Position numbers and translations under genes: made by a program. From NCBI GenBank assembly GCA_013288335.1, contig JABDCC010000015.1, positions 1 through 39,653 of the forward strand: a DNA stretch of 39,653 bases. Direction: 5' to 3'. This DNA comes from Alphaproteobacteria bacterium. GTDB taxonomy: Bacteria; Pseudomonadota; Alphaproteobacteria; Rickettsiales; JABCZZ01. This document shows, in pieces, positions 26,583-35,284 of this stretch; within the stretch, counting starts at the first letter, position 1; every line of letters starts with the position of its first letter. A model generated the notes under the pieces. The model worked only from the letters and a program-made list of their open reading frames with translations. It ran no database searches and was not told the origin of the DNA.

Positions 26583-27512
26583 TCAGTTCAAGAATCTTTT
26601 TCTGTCTTCGTTATTTAAACGAGAGACATTTGCGTTTTGTAAAATAGCAGTGTCTATAAACGGTTTGCTCAGTTCTTCGGCAAGGTTTCCCTCAAATTGT
26701 ATTTTGTAACGACTAAGTTTTTTGCGCTCAACATACACATCACTATGAAGTATCGCTTTATCTTTCTGGGTAGTTTCATCAAAGGTAAGAGACTTATCAA
26801 ATTGACAGATCACATTGCCAAGATAATCGAGCATTATAGTCCTTGTGATAGGCGCATTATAACTTTTTATTTCTTCAATGGATTCTTCTTTGAGTTTGCT
26901 TACAAGGGTTTCCGCATCTTCCAAAGAGAATATTTTGAAATAATTTTCAGGAGAAGATTGTTTGTCATAATGAATTTTGAGGGTTTTTTCTGCAAACGCT
27001 TCGCTCTCTTTGACTAATGCTTCAATATCGCTGTGGTAGTAATAGAAAGTATCGCTTTTATCCTTCTCTGTAATGTTATGTACAGCATATTGTACGTCCG
27101 ATAAATTTTCAGGAACGCATAATATGATCAAGCCGTCTTTGCATTCAGGATCGGATATTTCCAGTAAGTTCATGGCAGTATCAGAATCTTTTTTGCCTGC
27201 GTTTCCTGTGAGTTTTCTAAACAGGTATGCCTGAAAATCAGCGGCTTCTTGAGGGGTATATAAGTCAATTCTGCCTTTATGAGGCTCAAAATCACGTTCG
27301 TAAGAAGCAAATATCTCTTCTGCATAATCAAGTAAACGCAGATCTTCTGGATTAAATTCGAGTTTGTCTGCAGGATCATTATAGATATTTTTGAGTGAAA
27401 CCTTTTCAGGATCAATGTACCCCGAGGCAACTAGCAGGCCATAAAAGATCTCTGCCTTCTGAAGAGGTATATTGTATTTTACTAAGTGATCTTCTCTTAG
27501 GTATTCAGGCAT
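26583..27512 (-). CDS. Hypothetical protein, 309 aa
   Basis: I do not recognise this protein. It is acidic, with many Glu and Asp residues and no signal peptide or membrane helix. Predicted-looking alpha/beta segments include DGLIILCVPENLSD and TRTIMLDYLGNVICQFDKSL. The C-terminus is basic (NNEDRKRFLN). The ATG lies three bases after the stop of the preceding gene in the run, so the two are probably co-transcribed; a 95-bp gap separates it from the following 279-residue gene. Function unknown. Confidence 0.6.
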   Translation of the reverse strand: MPEYLREDHLVKYNIPLQKAEIFYGLLVASGYIDPEKVSLKNIYNDPADKLEFNPEDLRLLDYAEEIFASYERDFEPHKGRIDLYTPQEAADFQAYLFRKLTGNAGKKDSDTAMNLLEISDPECKDGLIILCVPENLSDVQYAVHNITEKDKSDTFYYYHSDIEALVKESEAFAEKTLKIHYDKQSSPENYFKIFSLEDAETLVSKLKEESIEEIKSYNAPITRTIMLDYLGNVICQFDKSLTFDETTQKDKAILHSDVYVERKKLSRYKIQFEGNLAEELSKPFIDTAILQNANVSRLNNEDRKRFLN

Positions 27513-27515
27513 AGT

Positions 27516-29858
27516 TTACCGTCCGACCCATTTTCTCACTGTGCTCACGACATGGCTGCCGGTCAATAAATCAAGCACGTAAGCGCCGCTGATGATGGCA
27601 ACACTGCACGAAAATACTTTCGCGAAAGAAATCTTTCCAGCATTTTTTTCCTCTGTGTCTTTATCCTTGCCACTTGCGCCTATGCCTAATATGCCAAGCA
27701 AGGTAGCCCCTATGCCGATGCCGAGATTGGTCTTATCTTTGCCAGATAAGCTAAATTTCTTTTGTTGCGGTGAAGAGCCGGTGGAAGGTGGATTTGGTTT
27801 CTTGGGCTCTTCTGCTTCAGGCTCTTCAGTTTTTTTCTCAGCAGGCTCGGTATTCATTGCTGCTAAATATGCTACATTAATAGCATCCATTATAGTGGTT
27901 TTTAATTCATGTTTAAGCGCATTTTCTTCAATAGCAGAGGTGTCTACTTTAATGGAAGATATAAAGGTAAAGCCACTATCATTTGCCACCAGCTTTCCTA
28001 ATTTTATTTGCATGGGGTTGTCATTGAGTACAACATCGCAAATATAATTTTCCTGATTCACAGGTTTTTCAAATTCTACGAAGGCACCTTTATACAACCC
28101 TTCAAGCTTTTGCTTGAATGCGAATTCAAATGTATCCAGTTGTTTTGATGTAATGGAATATTGTTTGCGAGGGATATTTACTGTTTCGGGAGTTGGCGAG
28201 ATTGACGTAGAAAGACCACCAAAGCCTTCTACCTCTATTGGTAAATGTGTTTGTGCCTCGTTGACTGCGACTGGTGCTCCTACAGTAACCTCTGCTCATG
28301 CTGTTTCTTTAGCAGCCTCAACTACCGCTTTGCCACGTGCTATTAAATCTCTCAATTCTGGAATATCAGGGCTGAAGAAATGCTTTCTCTGGCCATCATG
28401 ATCGATGACGCTTAAGTAAAGCGGTATAAGAGGAACATCTGTAAGGTTTTTAAGGATAATAGTTTTTGTATTTCCGAGTTTATCTTTAGCGCTGACGGCG
28501 GTACCAAAATTAGGTTCACTCTTTAGAAAATTATCAAACACTTCATGGTCTTTCGTTTCAGAAAAAGTGACAGGAACTTCATCTTTTAATCTATTGGCGG
28601 TTTTTTCGGCTTGAGCAGATTTTGCAATTAAAGCGCGGTTATAAGCATCACCGGAATTTAAATATACTCCCGGTGTTAACCCTTTGGCTTTTTTATCTGC
28701 GAGTTTATATAAACCAATGATTTTTCCTTCTTGGTCCTTAAACTCCCCTTCATTGCCAGCGAGTTCAATTCCTTTCAGGAGGGCAAAAATATTTACAGCC
28801 ATATTGGTATCGGCGTATTGTGCCGTTGTGTCTGAGCGCAGAAACTCCTGTCTTTCAGAGGTCAGAAAATCGGCAGGAAAATTACTTTTCTTTCTATTAA
28901 ATAATTCTTCGTTATAAAAATTCTGATCACCAAATTTTCTGTAAACTGGTTCATTTGCGATAGGGGATGTAGGGGAAGTTAACGCTTCAGGTGCTACGTG
29001 CGCAAGCGCTTCAGCTTCTGTCATTTTATCTGCATATTGTATCATGCGATTTATATCTACACCTGCTTTTTCTCCTAAGGCATAGGCTCTCTCGTCGTCT
29101 ATATAGCTATCAACAATTTTATATTCTCCATTAACCTTCTTAAAGTTGGTTATGGCTATAATCCTGGGTTTTCCAAGGGAATCTATGTGACCAAGAGAAT
29201 CTATATCAAAGACCGCTGTCCTTTTGGTATTATTTTCATTATCTACTACCGTGATTGCATTCACATATCTATTTAGAGCCGATTTTTTTACAGCGTCGGG
29301 TTCTAGGAAAGCACTACCAGATTCATTTTGTTTATACAGGATGTCAGTGAGGAATCTATTAATGCTGTCTGATATTATCATTGCTTCGGAATAGGTTTGC
29401 CTGGCGGTGTTGTCGAATTCAAACCATCGCAATCCCTTTTTGTCTTCATTCTCGGCTGCATCAAGTATCTTTAATTTATCGTCTGCTGCAGACTGGGTAT
29501 ACTCGTTTCGTTTTTGTGTAAAAGAGGGTAAGTCGTCAAAAGGAGGCATTGCGCCGCTACCTTCTAGTGCACGGAATACTTCCCATTCCTGAGCAGTAAA
29601 CGGTTTTATGAGTGGGCCGTCTGATATAATTTTTGAATATTGACGCGTTTTCGGCGCAGTTGTCTTCGGTATAACAAATGCCTGCTTCCCCTCTTGGGAT
29701 TGCGCCATATTTTTTTCAAGATTTTCTGCTCTTTGAACAAACTCCGCGTCAGCGTCATTGTAAGTTAATATCCCACTGTCATAACTCAGGGAATCCGCTT
29801 CTTTATTTAGCTTAAAATATATGTCTGCTGCTAACTGACTAATTTCTTTTTGCGCCAT
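27516..29858 (-). pseudogene. Large gene interrupted by one in-frame TGA (about 779 aa plus the stop position)
   Basis: ATG 29858 (preceded by AGGGA) opens a 520-codon ORF ending with TGA at 28296-28298. The same frame continues without another stop for 66 codons (a coding-like stretch including AEVTVGAPVAVNEAQ and TPETVNIPRKQYSI) into the 193-codon ORF that ends at 27516. A TTG at 28097 has no ribosome binding site, so the second part is not a plausible independent gene. The result is one frame of 781 codons including its stop. The N-terminal part is soluble and polar; the far C-terminus carries an acidic/proline linker, two hydrophobic helices and a tail ending RKWVGR. Nonsense mutation, readthrough or sequencing error are all possible. 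Confidence 0.7.
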
Positions 29859-30007
29859 AATCGTCCCTAAAGCATCGTAATTATGCCTTGAGTATAACAA
29901 TTACTGCTTAATTTAGTGTTAAGATTTCGTGACAATTTATCCAATATGGCAAACAAGGGAATAGTCAGTTATATATTGATATATAATAGAATTATAGATT
30001 TTATTGG

Positions 30008-30080
30008 ATTTGTCATGCCTGCAAAAGCAGGCATCCAGTCAAGAATAAGATGGATACCAGCTTTCGCTGGTATGACAAAT
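30008..30080 (+). repeat. 73-bp two-hairpin palindromic element
   Basis: ATTTGTCAT (30008-30016) and ATGACAAAT (30072-30080) are perfect terminal inverted repeats. Inside are TGCCTGC-AAAA-GCAGGCA (30016-30033) and TACCAGC-TTTC-GCTGGTA (30055-30072), joined by an ATCCAG...TGGAT spacer. This is the common proteobacterial palindromic element of the GTCAT...ATGAC type. Its last base is also the last base of the response regulator's stop codon, so it may act as its terminator. Confidence 0.75.
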
Positions 30081-30535
30081 CAGATTTTCTCACCGCGCTG
30101 ATAGGCCAGTTCGATTTTTTTGCGGGCAATGGCCTGGTACATGCTTTGGCGTATTACCTGTGCGTTGGATTCACCTTTAATCAAAAATTCCTGCGCGCCG
30201 CTTTTAAGCGCGGTGTGAATCATATCGACATCGGAATAGCCACTGATGATGACAATTGGCAATTCCGGGTATTGCTTATGGATTTCATCAACCGATTTGA
30301 GCTCGCGTGCATCCGGCAGACCTAAATCGAGCAGCACAATATCTACTTTTGCGCTTTTAAGAAAATTAAGGCCGCCTTCCAGTGTATATTTGCGAATGAT
30401 TTTAAAATCATAAAAGGTTTCACTCTCAAAGAATGCTTTGGTGATAATAACACCATCTTCTAGTGAATCTTCTATCAGCAAAACAGTAATGTCGATGGGT
30501 TCGACTAGCTTTTTAGTTTTCTTGACTGGCAACAT
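30080..30535 (-). CDS. Single-domain response regulator
   Basis: A 151-residue protein made of one receiver domain. Acidic pocket E22/D23 in LLIEDSLEDG, phosphoacceptor D70 in VDIVLLDLGLPDA, switch Ser98 in VVIISGYSD and K120 in FLIKG are visible. There is no output domain; it ends with a basic helix, so it may act by protein-protein contact. An AAGGAG ribosome binding site lies before its start. It follows the kinase gene (30566-31327) by 30 bases in the same orientation and is the probable cognate receiver. Confidence 0.9.
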   Translation of the reverse strand: MLPVKKTKKLVEPIDITVLLIEDSLEDGVIITKAFFESETFYDFKIIRKYTLEGGLNFLKSAKVDIVLLDLGLPDARELKSVDEIHKQYPELPIVIISGYSDVDMIHTALKSGAQEFLIKGESNAQVIRQSMYQAIARKKIELAYQRGEKI

Positions 30536-30565
30536 ATGAGGCTCCTTATAGTTTTTTGTTTTGCG

Positions 30566-31327
30566 TTACTTGTTTTTTAGAACCGGAAGAGTAAACTTGA
30601 AGCGGCTGCCGCCGGGTTTGGATTCGACCCATAATTTTCCGCCGTGTGATTCAACGATTTTGCGGCTGAGCGCTAGCCCAATTCCATGTCCGGGATATTC
30701 ACCTGCAGGGTGCAGACGTTGGAATAGAACAAAGATGATATCATGATATTCTTCATCTATTCCGATACCGTTATCCTCAATGGTGAATTCGAACATCCCC
30801 CCGTTTCGCATAACCGATATATTAATGACATACGGATCTGGCCCGTGAAATTTGAGGGCATTATCGAGCAGATTCACAAATAATCGTGTCAGGCGCCCGC
30901 GGTGGCCATATATTTGGGGAAGCTCGCCATGATTTATTTTTGCGCCGGTTACGATAATTCTTTCATCAAGAATGGTAAGCGCCGTGGTAATAATTTCGTT
31001 CATGTCGATTAACGAATGCGCCGGGCCGAATGTTTCAAGCCGCATGTAATCGAGCACACCCTGCATGAGGGTTTTTAAACGATTCGCTTCACGGTTGATT
31101 TTTTCAAGGTTTGCTTTTGCCTCGGGATTTTGTGCCAGAAGTTTGGATTCTTCGAGTTCATTGCACGCATACATGATGCTGCGTAAAGGAACTTGCAAAT
31201 CGTGTGAAGTTACATAACTTACCAGTTCCAATTCTTCTTTGGCTTTTTCCAGCTCAGTCACAAGGGAGGAGCGGGAGTCCCACCCGGAAGCGAGTTCGGT
31301 ACTTTCTGTCGATTTGCCGGAATTCAT
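30566..31327 (-). CDS. Histidine kinase, soluble, without sensor domain
   Basis: A 253-residue kinase core: H-box with H42 in SYVTSHDLQVPLRS (bacteriophytochrome-type), N-box N156 in NLLDNALKFHG, D185 in EDNGIGID and the ATP-lid motif GHGIGLALSRKIVE. There is no membrane segment and only a 30-residue leader that begins a coiled coil (VTELEKAKEELELVSYV). The input must therefore come from another protein. Its co-transcribed receiver lies just downstream. It is divergent from the ethylene-receptor-like gene 344 bp away, which may supply a membrane sensor. Confidence 0.9.
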   Translation of the reverse strand: MNSGKSTESTELASGWDSRSSLVTELEKAKEELELVSYVTSHDLQVPLRSIMYACNELEESKLLAQNPEAKANLEKINREANRLKTLMQGVLDYMRLETFGPAHSLIDMNEIITTALTILDERIIVTGAKINHGELPQIYGHRGRLTRLFVNLLDNALKFHGPDPYVINISVMRNGGMFEFTIEDNGIGIDEEYHDIIFVLFQRLHPAGEYPGHGIGLALSRKIVESHGGKLWVESKPGGSRFKFTLPVLKNK

Positions 31328-31671
31328 CGCCTTTTCCTATTATGCTAACGCAGAATACAAAGCCCGATTTACGATCATTTTATCACGGACATAGAAATAT
31401 TTCCAACAGTATATAATAGAGCATATAAAAAATTCATATGGTTATAGGTTTATATGCAATGGGCGCCTCTTACGTTGAATATAATTATTATTGAGTTGCT
31501 TAAGGGCGGTTATTTTATCAATATATACATTGTCCGTAAAATTTTATTAAAAATAGGTATAATTTTTATATCCTAAACAAAGAAATCTCTTCGCTAAACA
31601 TTACAAAAATATTATTCTGTCTGTACCTGCCGCGAGCGTCATTATCATAGTAAATTAAGTTAGGGATAATC
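31328..31671 (+). other. Intergenic region between divergent signalling genes
   Basis: 344 bp, AT-rich and without a convincing ORF. TATAAT at 31558-31563 could be a -10 box for the plus-strand genes, but no well-spaced -35 box is visible. It presumably contains the promoters of both divergent signalling operons. Confidence 0.4.
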
Positions 31672-32088
31672 ATGAAATCACTATGGGAATTATTATCTTC
31701 TGAAAATTATATGCCGCACGGCTATTGTATTTTGTGGCAGCCGCAACTTTTATGGTTACAGGTGATTTCTGATGTCACCATTGTCATTTCCTATTATTCG
31801 ATACCGGTAACATTGCTTTACGTTATGCGTACACGCAAAGATATCCCGTATAAGTGGGTTATATTTATGTTCTCTTTATTTATTTTTATGTGTGGTACCA
31901 CTCATATTTTTGAAGTCTGGACGCTGTGGGTGGGTATATACTGGGCAGAAGCCGTAGTGAAAGCCATTACCGCAGCGGTTTCCTTGGCCACCGCCATACT
32001 TATTATTCCTGTCGTTCCCAAAATAATCGCAGCGTTTGATCACATGAAAATGTTAGAAGAGCATGAGAAGAATAACAAGAATTTGTAA
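31672..32088 (+). CDS. Stand-alone ethylene-receptor-like membrane sensor domain
   Basis: A 138-residue membrane protein with three hydrophobic helices (about 26-50, 60-84, 92-116) and a polar C-terminus. D34, Y41, P45, C74 and H78 fall exactly nine residues later than D25, Y32, P36, C65 and H69 of plant ETR1; C74 and H78 (CGTTH) match the copper ligands of ETR1 (CGATH), and the preceding SDVTIVISYYSIP block fits helix 1. ETR1-type domains bind ethylene through a Cu(I) cofactor. The downstream kinase gene starts eight bases after this stop, so the sensor probably works with it. AGGGA precedes the ATG. It lacks any kinase domain of its own. Confidence 0.85.
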   Translation: MKSLWELLSSENYMPHGYCILWQPQLLWLQVISDVTIVISYYSIPVTLLYVMRTRKDIPYKWVIFMFSLFIFMCGTTHIFEVWTLWVGIYWAEAVVKAITAAVSLATAILIIPVVPKIIAAFDHMKMLEEHEKNNKNL

Positions 32089-32096
32089 GGCGGTTT

Positions 32097-34814
32097 ATGC
32101 GTAATATTCTGATAAATGCGTTCGATAAATTATTTTCCGTAAGGCCGGGGAATAGAACATCAGAGATATTACATTACTATAAAATCCCGACCATCACTCT
32201 TGCTGCGGGTTTTATAGCATCCATTATTGCGTTCATGCTGATGCTTAATCTCAACATGAGGCAATTGGAAAGGGAATTTTACAGCGACTCGCAATTACAC
32301 GTGAATATGTTTGAGGATTGGTTGTCTTTGAATGCAACCGAAATTGAGCAATTATCCAGTTTCCTTGCCATCAATGATCCCTCCAATGGAAAAACATTCC
32401 ACCGGGTGGCGCGCTCCATCGTAAGCAGAGATGTTTTTGAAGGTATCTACTGGATTGAATATGAAAATCGTAAATCGGGAAAATTAACGGTTCGTGATTT
32501 TGTTGAAAGCAAAGGTGTTCAGTCCGATATAATAGCGAATCCCGTACTTCAGAAAACGATTGCTGACAGTTTCGGTTCATACCAAACCATTCTGACAGAG
32601 CCGCTCTCATTTCCAAATGATCCGACTAAAAGTACCAAGGTGGCAATTGTGTTCCCGATTGTCCGTAATGGGCAGGCAAAAGAGGGAATTGTAGCGCTTC
32701 TAGATCCACGCATTTTGTTTGAAACCGTGCGCAATCAGGTGGGAGGCGATAAAGCAGAAGGATATATTTTTGATATTACTGAGGGCCAGGAGAAAATGCT
32801 CTATGGCAGGGCGAATGATTTTATAAAAAATACGACCTTGTATAAGGACAGCCCGACTTCGGTAGTTATCAAGAAAACTGCGGCATTTTCTTACAGTGAG
32901 ACAATCAGAGTATTGTCGCGTCAATGGGAAATCGTTTTTGTGCCGACCAGTAAATACATTTCAAGGGTAAATACCTTTGTGCCGTGGGTTGTAATGCTTG
33001 CCTGTCTTGCGTTGAGTGGTATGGCCGGGATGTTTCTGTTTCATTTGATAGGGCAGAAAACCCGTACCGAGCAAATAGTCCGCGATCGAACCATAGAACT
33101 TGTTTATACCAGTAATCAACTTAAGGCACGTAGCCATGATTTACATAAAGCAAAAGAAGATGCTGAGGCGGCGAACAGAGCTAAAGGTGATTTTCTTGCC
33201 AATGTTAGTCATGAAATCCGCACCCCGCTCAATAGCCTCTTAGGTTTGACAGAATTATTGCTGGAAACGGATTTAACCTCACAGCAGGAAAATTATATCC
33301 GTACCGTGCTAAAGTCTTCCGAAGATCTAATGGAAATAATCAACGATATATTGGATTTTTCAAAAATAGAGTCAGGAAATTTAAGCCTTGATCCTATTCC
33401 GTTTGATTTACAGGCAGCAATTGAAGATACGGCGGATTTATTTGCACCAAGAACCAGAAAAATGGAACAGCCTCTGGAATTGCTTGTGCATTTTGTTGCT
33501 GGCACACCTCGCCATGTGATCGGCGATGTTATAAGAGTGAAGCAGATTATTTCCAATCTCTTAAATAATGCAATAAAGTTTACAAAAGAGGGATATATTC
33601 TGGTTGTTGCCGAATTGCTCAACGAACCAGCACCAGTGGGGCATGCAAAAATAAAAATATCCGTAAAAGATACAGGGGTTGGCATACCCAGCGACAAGCT
33701 CCAGGTTATTTTTGATAAATTTTCTCAAGCCGATGTTTCGACCACACGCAAATTTGGTGGTACCGGACTCGGGCTTACCATATGCAAGCAGCTTGCCCAG
33801 CTGATGCAGGGCGATATAACCGTGCAGAGTGAAAAAGGTGAGGGCTCAACATTTTCCGCTACTATAGTGGTGAAACTTGATACGGAATTTCATGCCGATC
33901 AATCTACTCTTGATCATAAAGTCCTCACTAACAAAAGAGCGCTTATTCTGGATGATATTAAACCCAGCCAGGACATTATCGTGGAGTATCTTGCCAGTGT
34001 AGGGGTAGTATCAGAAAAAGTGAATGATATTCACAGTGCATTTGCAATAATGGAAGCGGCAAAAAAGAAGAAAAAACCGTTTGATTTATTAATAACGGAT
34101 TATTTCATGTCCGAGAAAACCAGTGAAATATATACACAGAATATAAAATCCTTATATCCCGACCTGGCTATCATCATGGTTACTTCGCTGGCTGAAAAAG
34201 GATATTCACAGATTTTTGCAAGCAGCGGCTGCGATGCCTATCTGACTAAACCGGTACGTGAATCACAGCTTCTTGATATACTCGCTAAAGTGTTTGAGGC
34301 AAAACAGTCTCATAAAGCCATAACCATGTTAACCCCATTTAGCATATTTCCAAAGAATTACTCACCCCGAAAAAGCGATGACGATAATAGCTTTATGCAA
34401 GGTGCGCAGATTTTATTAGTAGAAGATAACCGTGCTAACCGCGATCTCTTTGGAAAACTGCTGGAGAATTTTGGCTGTCATACAACGATGGTGAGTAATG
34501 GTGAAGAATCTATAGAGATACTGAAAAGTCATAAATTTGATCTGATATTCATGGATTGCCAGATGCCGGAAATGGACGGTTTTGAGGCGAGCATGATATT
34601 ATGCGATATGAAAAAGAAGGGCGAAATGACTGATACGCCGATTATTGCGCTTACTGCTAATGCCATGAAAGGGGATCGCGAGAGGTGCCTTGAATCTGGC
34701 ATGAATGATTATATCACGAAGCCGTTACGTAAAGTGGCGCTGCGCAACATTCTTATGGAATGGCTGCCGCCTAAGGAAAAGCGGGTGGAAAGATCTGAAA
34801 TCGACGCTATTTGA
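32097..34814 (+). CDS. Hybrid histidine kinase with CHASE-like sensor and two receiver domains
   Basis: A 905-residue inner-membrane sensor kinase. TM helix at about 33-50, a periplasmic CHASE-like region (about 70-280; blocks include [13 protein letters not shown] and [12 protein letters not shown]), TM at about 294-316, coiled coil, HisKA with H372 in [14 protein letters not shown]491 in LLNNAIKF, D525 in [16 protein letters not shown] lid, then receiver 1 (D668 in LLITDYF, K718) and receiver 2 (D820 in [16 protein letters not shown]875). CHASE domains sense small ligands such as cytokinins in plants and diverse ligands in bacteria. It follows the ethylene-receptor-like gene by eight bases. 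The CHASE call is moderate. Its stop overlaps by eight bases the convergent response regulator. Confidence 0.87.
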   Translation: MRNILINAFDKLFSVRPGNRTSEILHYYKIPTITLAAGFIASIIAFMLMLNLNMRQLEREFYSDSQLHVNMFEDWLSLNATEIEQLSSFLAINDPSNGKTFHRVARSIVSRDVFEGIYWIEYENRKSGKLTVRDFVESKGVQSDIIANPVLQKTIADSFGSYQTILTEPLSFPNDPTKSTKVAIVFPIVRNGQAKEGIVALLDPRILFETVRNQVGGDKAEGYIFDITEGQEKMLYGRANDFIKNTTLYKDSPTSVVIKKTAAFSYSETIRVLSRQWEIVFVPTSKYISRVNTFVPWVVMLACLALSGMAGMFLFHLIGQKTRTEQIVRDRTIELVYTSNQLKARSHDLHKAKEDAEAANRAKGDFLANVSHEIRTPLNSLLGLTELLLETDLTSQQENYIRTVLKSSEDLMEIINDILDFSKIESGNLSLDPIPFDLQAAIEDTADLFAPRTRKMEQPLELLVHFVAGTPRHVIGDVIRVKQIISNLLNNAIKFTKEGYILVVAELLNEPAPVGHAKIKISVKDTGVGIPSDKLQVIFDKFSQADVSTTRKFGGTGLGLTICKQLAQLMQGDITVQSEKGEGSTFSATIVVKLDTEFHADQSTLDHKVLTNKRALILDDIKPSQDIIVEYLASVGVVSEKVNDIHSAFAIMEAAKKKKKPFDLLITDYFMSEKTSEIYTQNIKSLYPDLAIIMVTSLAEKGYSQIFASSGCDAYLTKPVRESQLLDILAKVFEAKQSHKAITMLTPFSIFPKNYSPRKSDDDNSFMQGAQILLVEDNRANRDLFGKLLENFGCHTTMVSNGEESIEILKSHKFDLIFMDCQMPEMDGFEASMILCDMKKKGEMTDTPIIALTANAMKGDRERCLESGMNDYITKPLRKVALRNILMEWLPPKEKRVERSEIDAI

Positions 34815-35268
34815 AATCGTCTTTTGGTAGCAAGGCAATTTCAAACCAGTATTCCTTGAGCCTTTTGGTGGCCTCAATCAATCCTTCAAAACTTACCGGT
34901 TTCTGTACATAGGTGTTGGCGCCCATCTGGTAACAATCCTCAATATCGCGTTCATCAGCAGAGGTGGTAAGAATAATAACTGGTATTTTCTTTAGCAGAA
35001 CGCTTTCTTTTATAAGCTTCAGGGTTTTTCGCCCGTCAATGCCTGGCATATTCAGATCCAGTAAAACCAGGCCAGGCCGTACCACTTCTGCAGATGCTTT
35101 AAATCGTCCTTCTTCTTTCAGGTAATCTATGGCTTCACGGCCAGATTTGCACCAAAAAACCGGGTTATTTAAGTTGGCTTTCTTGAAAGCTCGTATAGTC
35201 GCTTCATAATCATCTTCACTGTCTTCAACGATAAGAATCAGTTGTGCTTTACTTAAAAGATCGCTCAT
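34807..35268 (-). CDS. Single-domain response regulator (Rcp1-like)
   Basis: A 153-residue receiver-only protein: EDSEDD acidic pocket (about 15-20), phosphoacceptor D71 in LVLLDLNMPGIDG, Thr in VIILTTSADE and lysine in YVQKPVSF. The RPGLVLLDLNMPG and preceding long loop are typical of Rcp1-type partners of phytochrome-like kinases. AGGGGATTTC lies before the ATG. It starts 16 bases after the stop of the large kinase gene (35285-37441), so the two form a signalling pair. There is no output domain. Confidence 0.9.
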   Translation of the reverse strand: MSDLLSKAQLILIVEDSEDDYEATIRAFKKANLNNPVFWCKSGREAIDYLKEEGRFKASAEVVRPGLVLLDLNMPGIDGRKTLKLIKESVLLKKIPVIILTTSADERDIEDCYQMGANTYVQKPVSFEGLIEATKRLKEYWFEIALLPKDDFK

Positions 35269-35284
35269 GAAATCCCCTATGTTA

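Noticed and set aside
27516-28097. A separate 193-codon gene starting with TTG 28097
   Set aside because: The start has no ribosome binding site and the frame is open upstream to the TGA of the preceding ORF, so it is the C-terminal part of an interrupted gene.
28296-28298. The in-frame TGA as evidence of a genome-wide UGA recoding
   Set aside because: Many other genes in the window end with TGA and recognised proteins have normal lengths with TGG for tryptophan.
31530-31563. A -35/-10 promoter TTGTCC ... TATAAT before the ethylene-receptor-like gene
   Set aside because: The spacing is 22 bases, too long for a standard sigma-70 promoter, so only the -10 box is mentioned.
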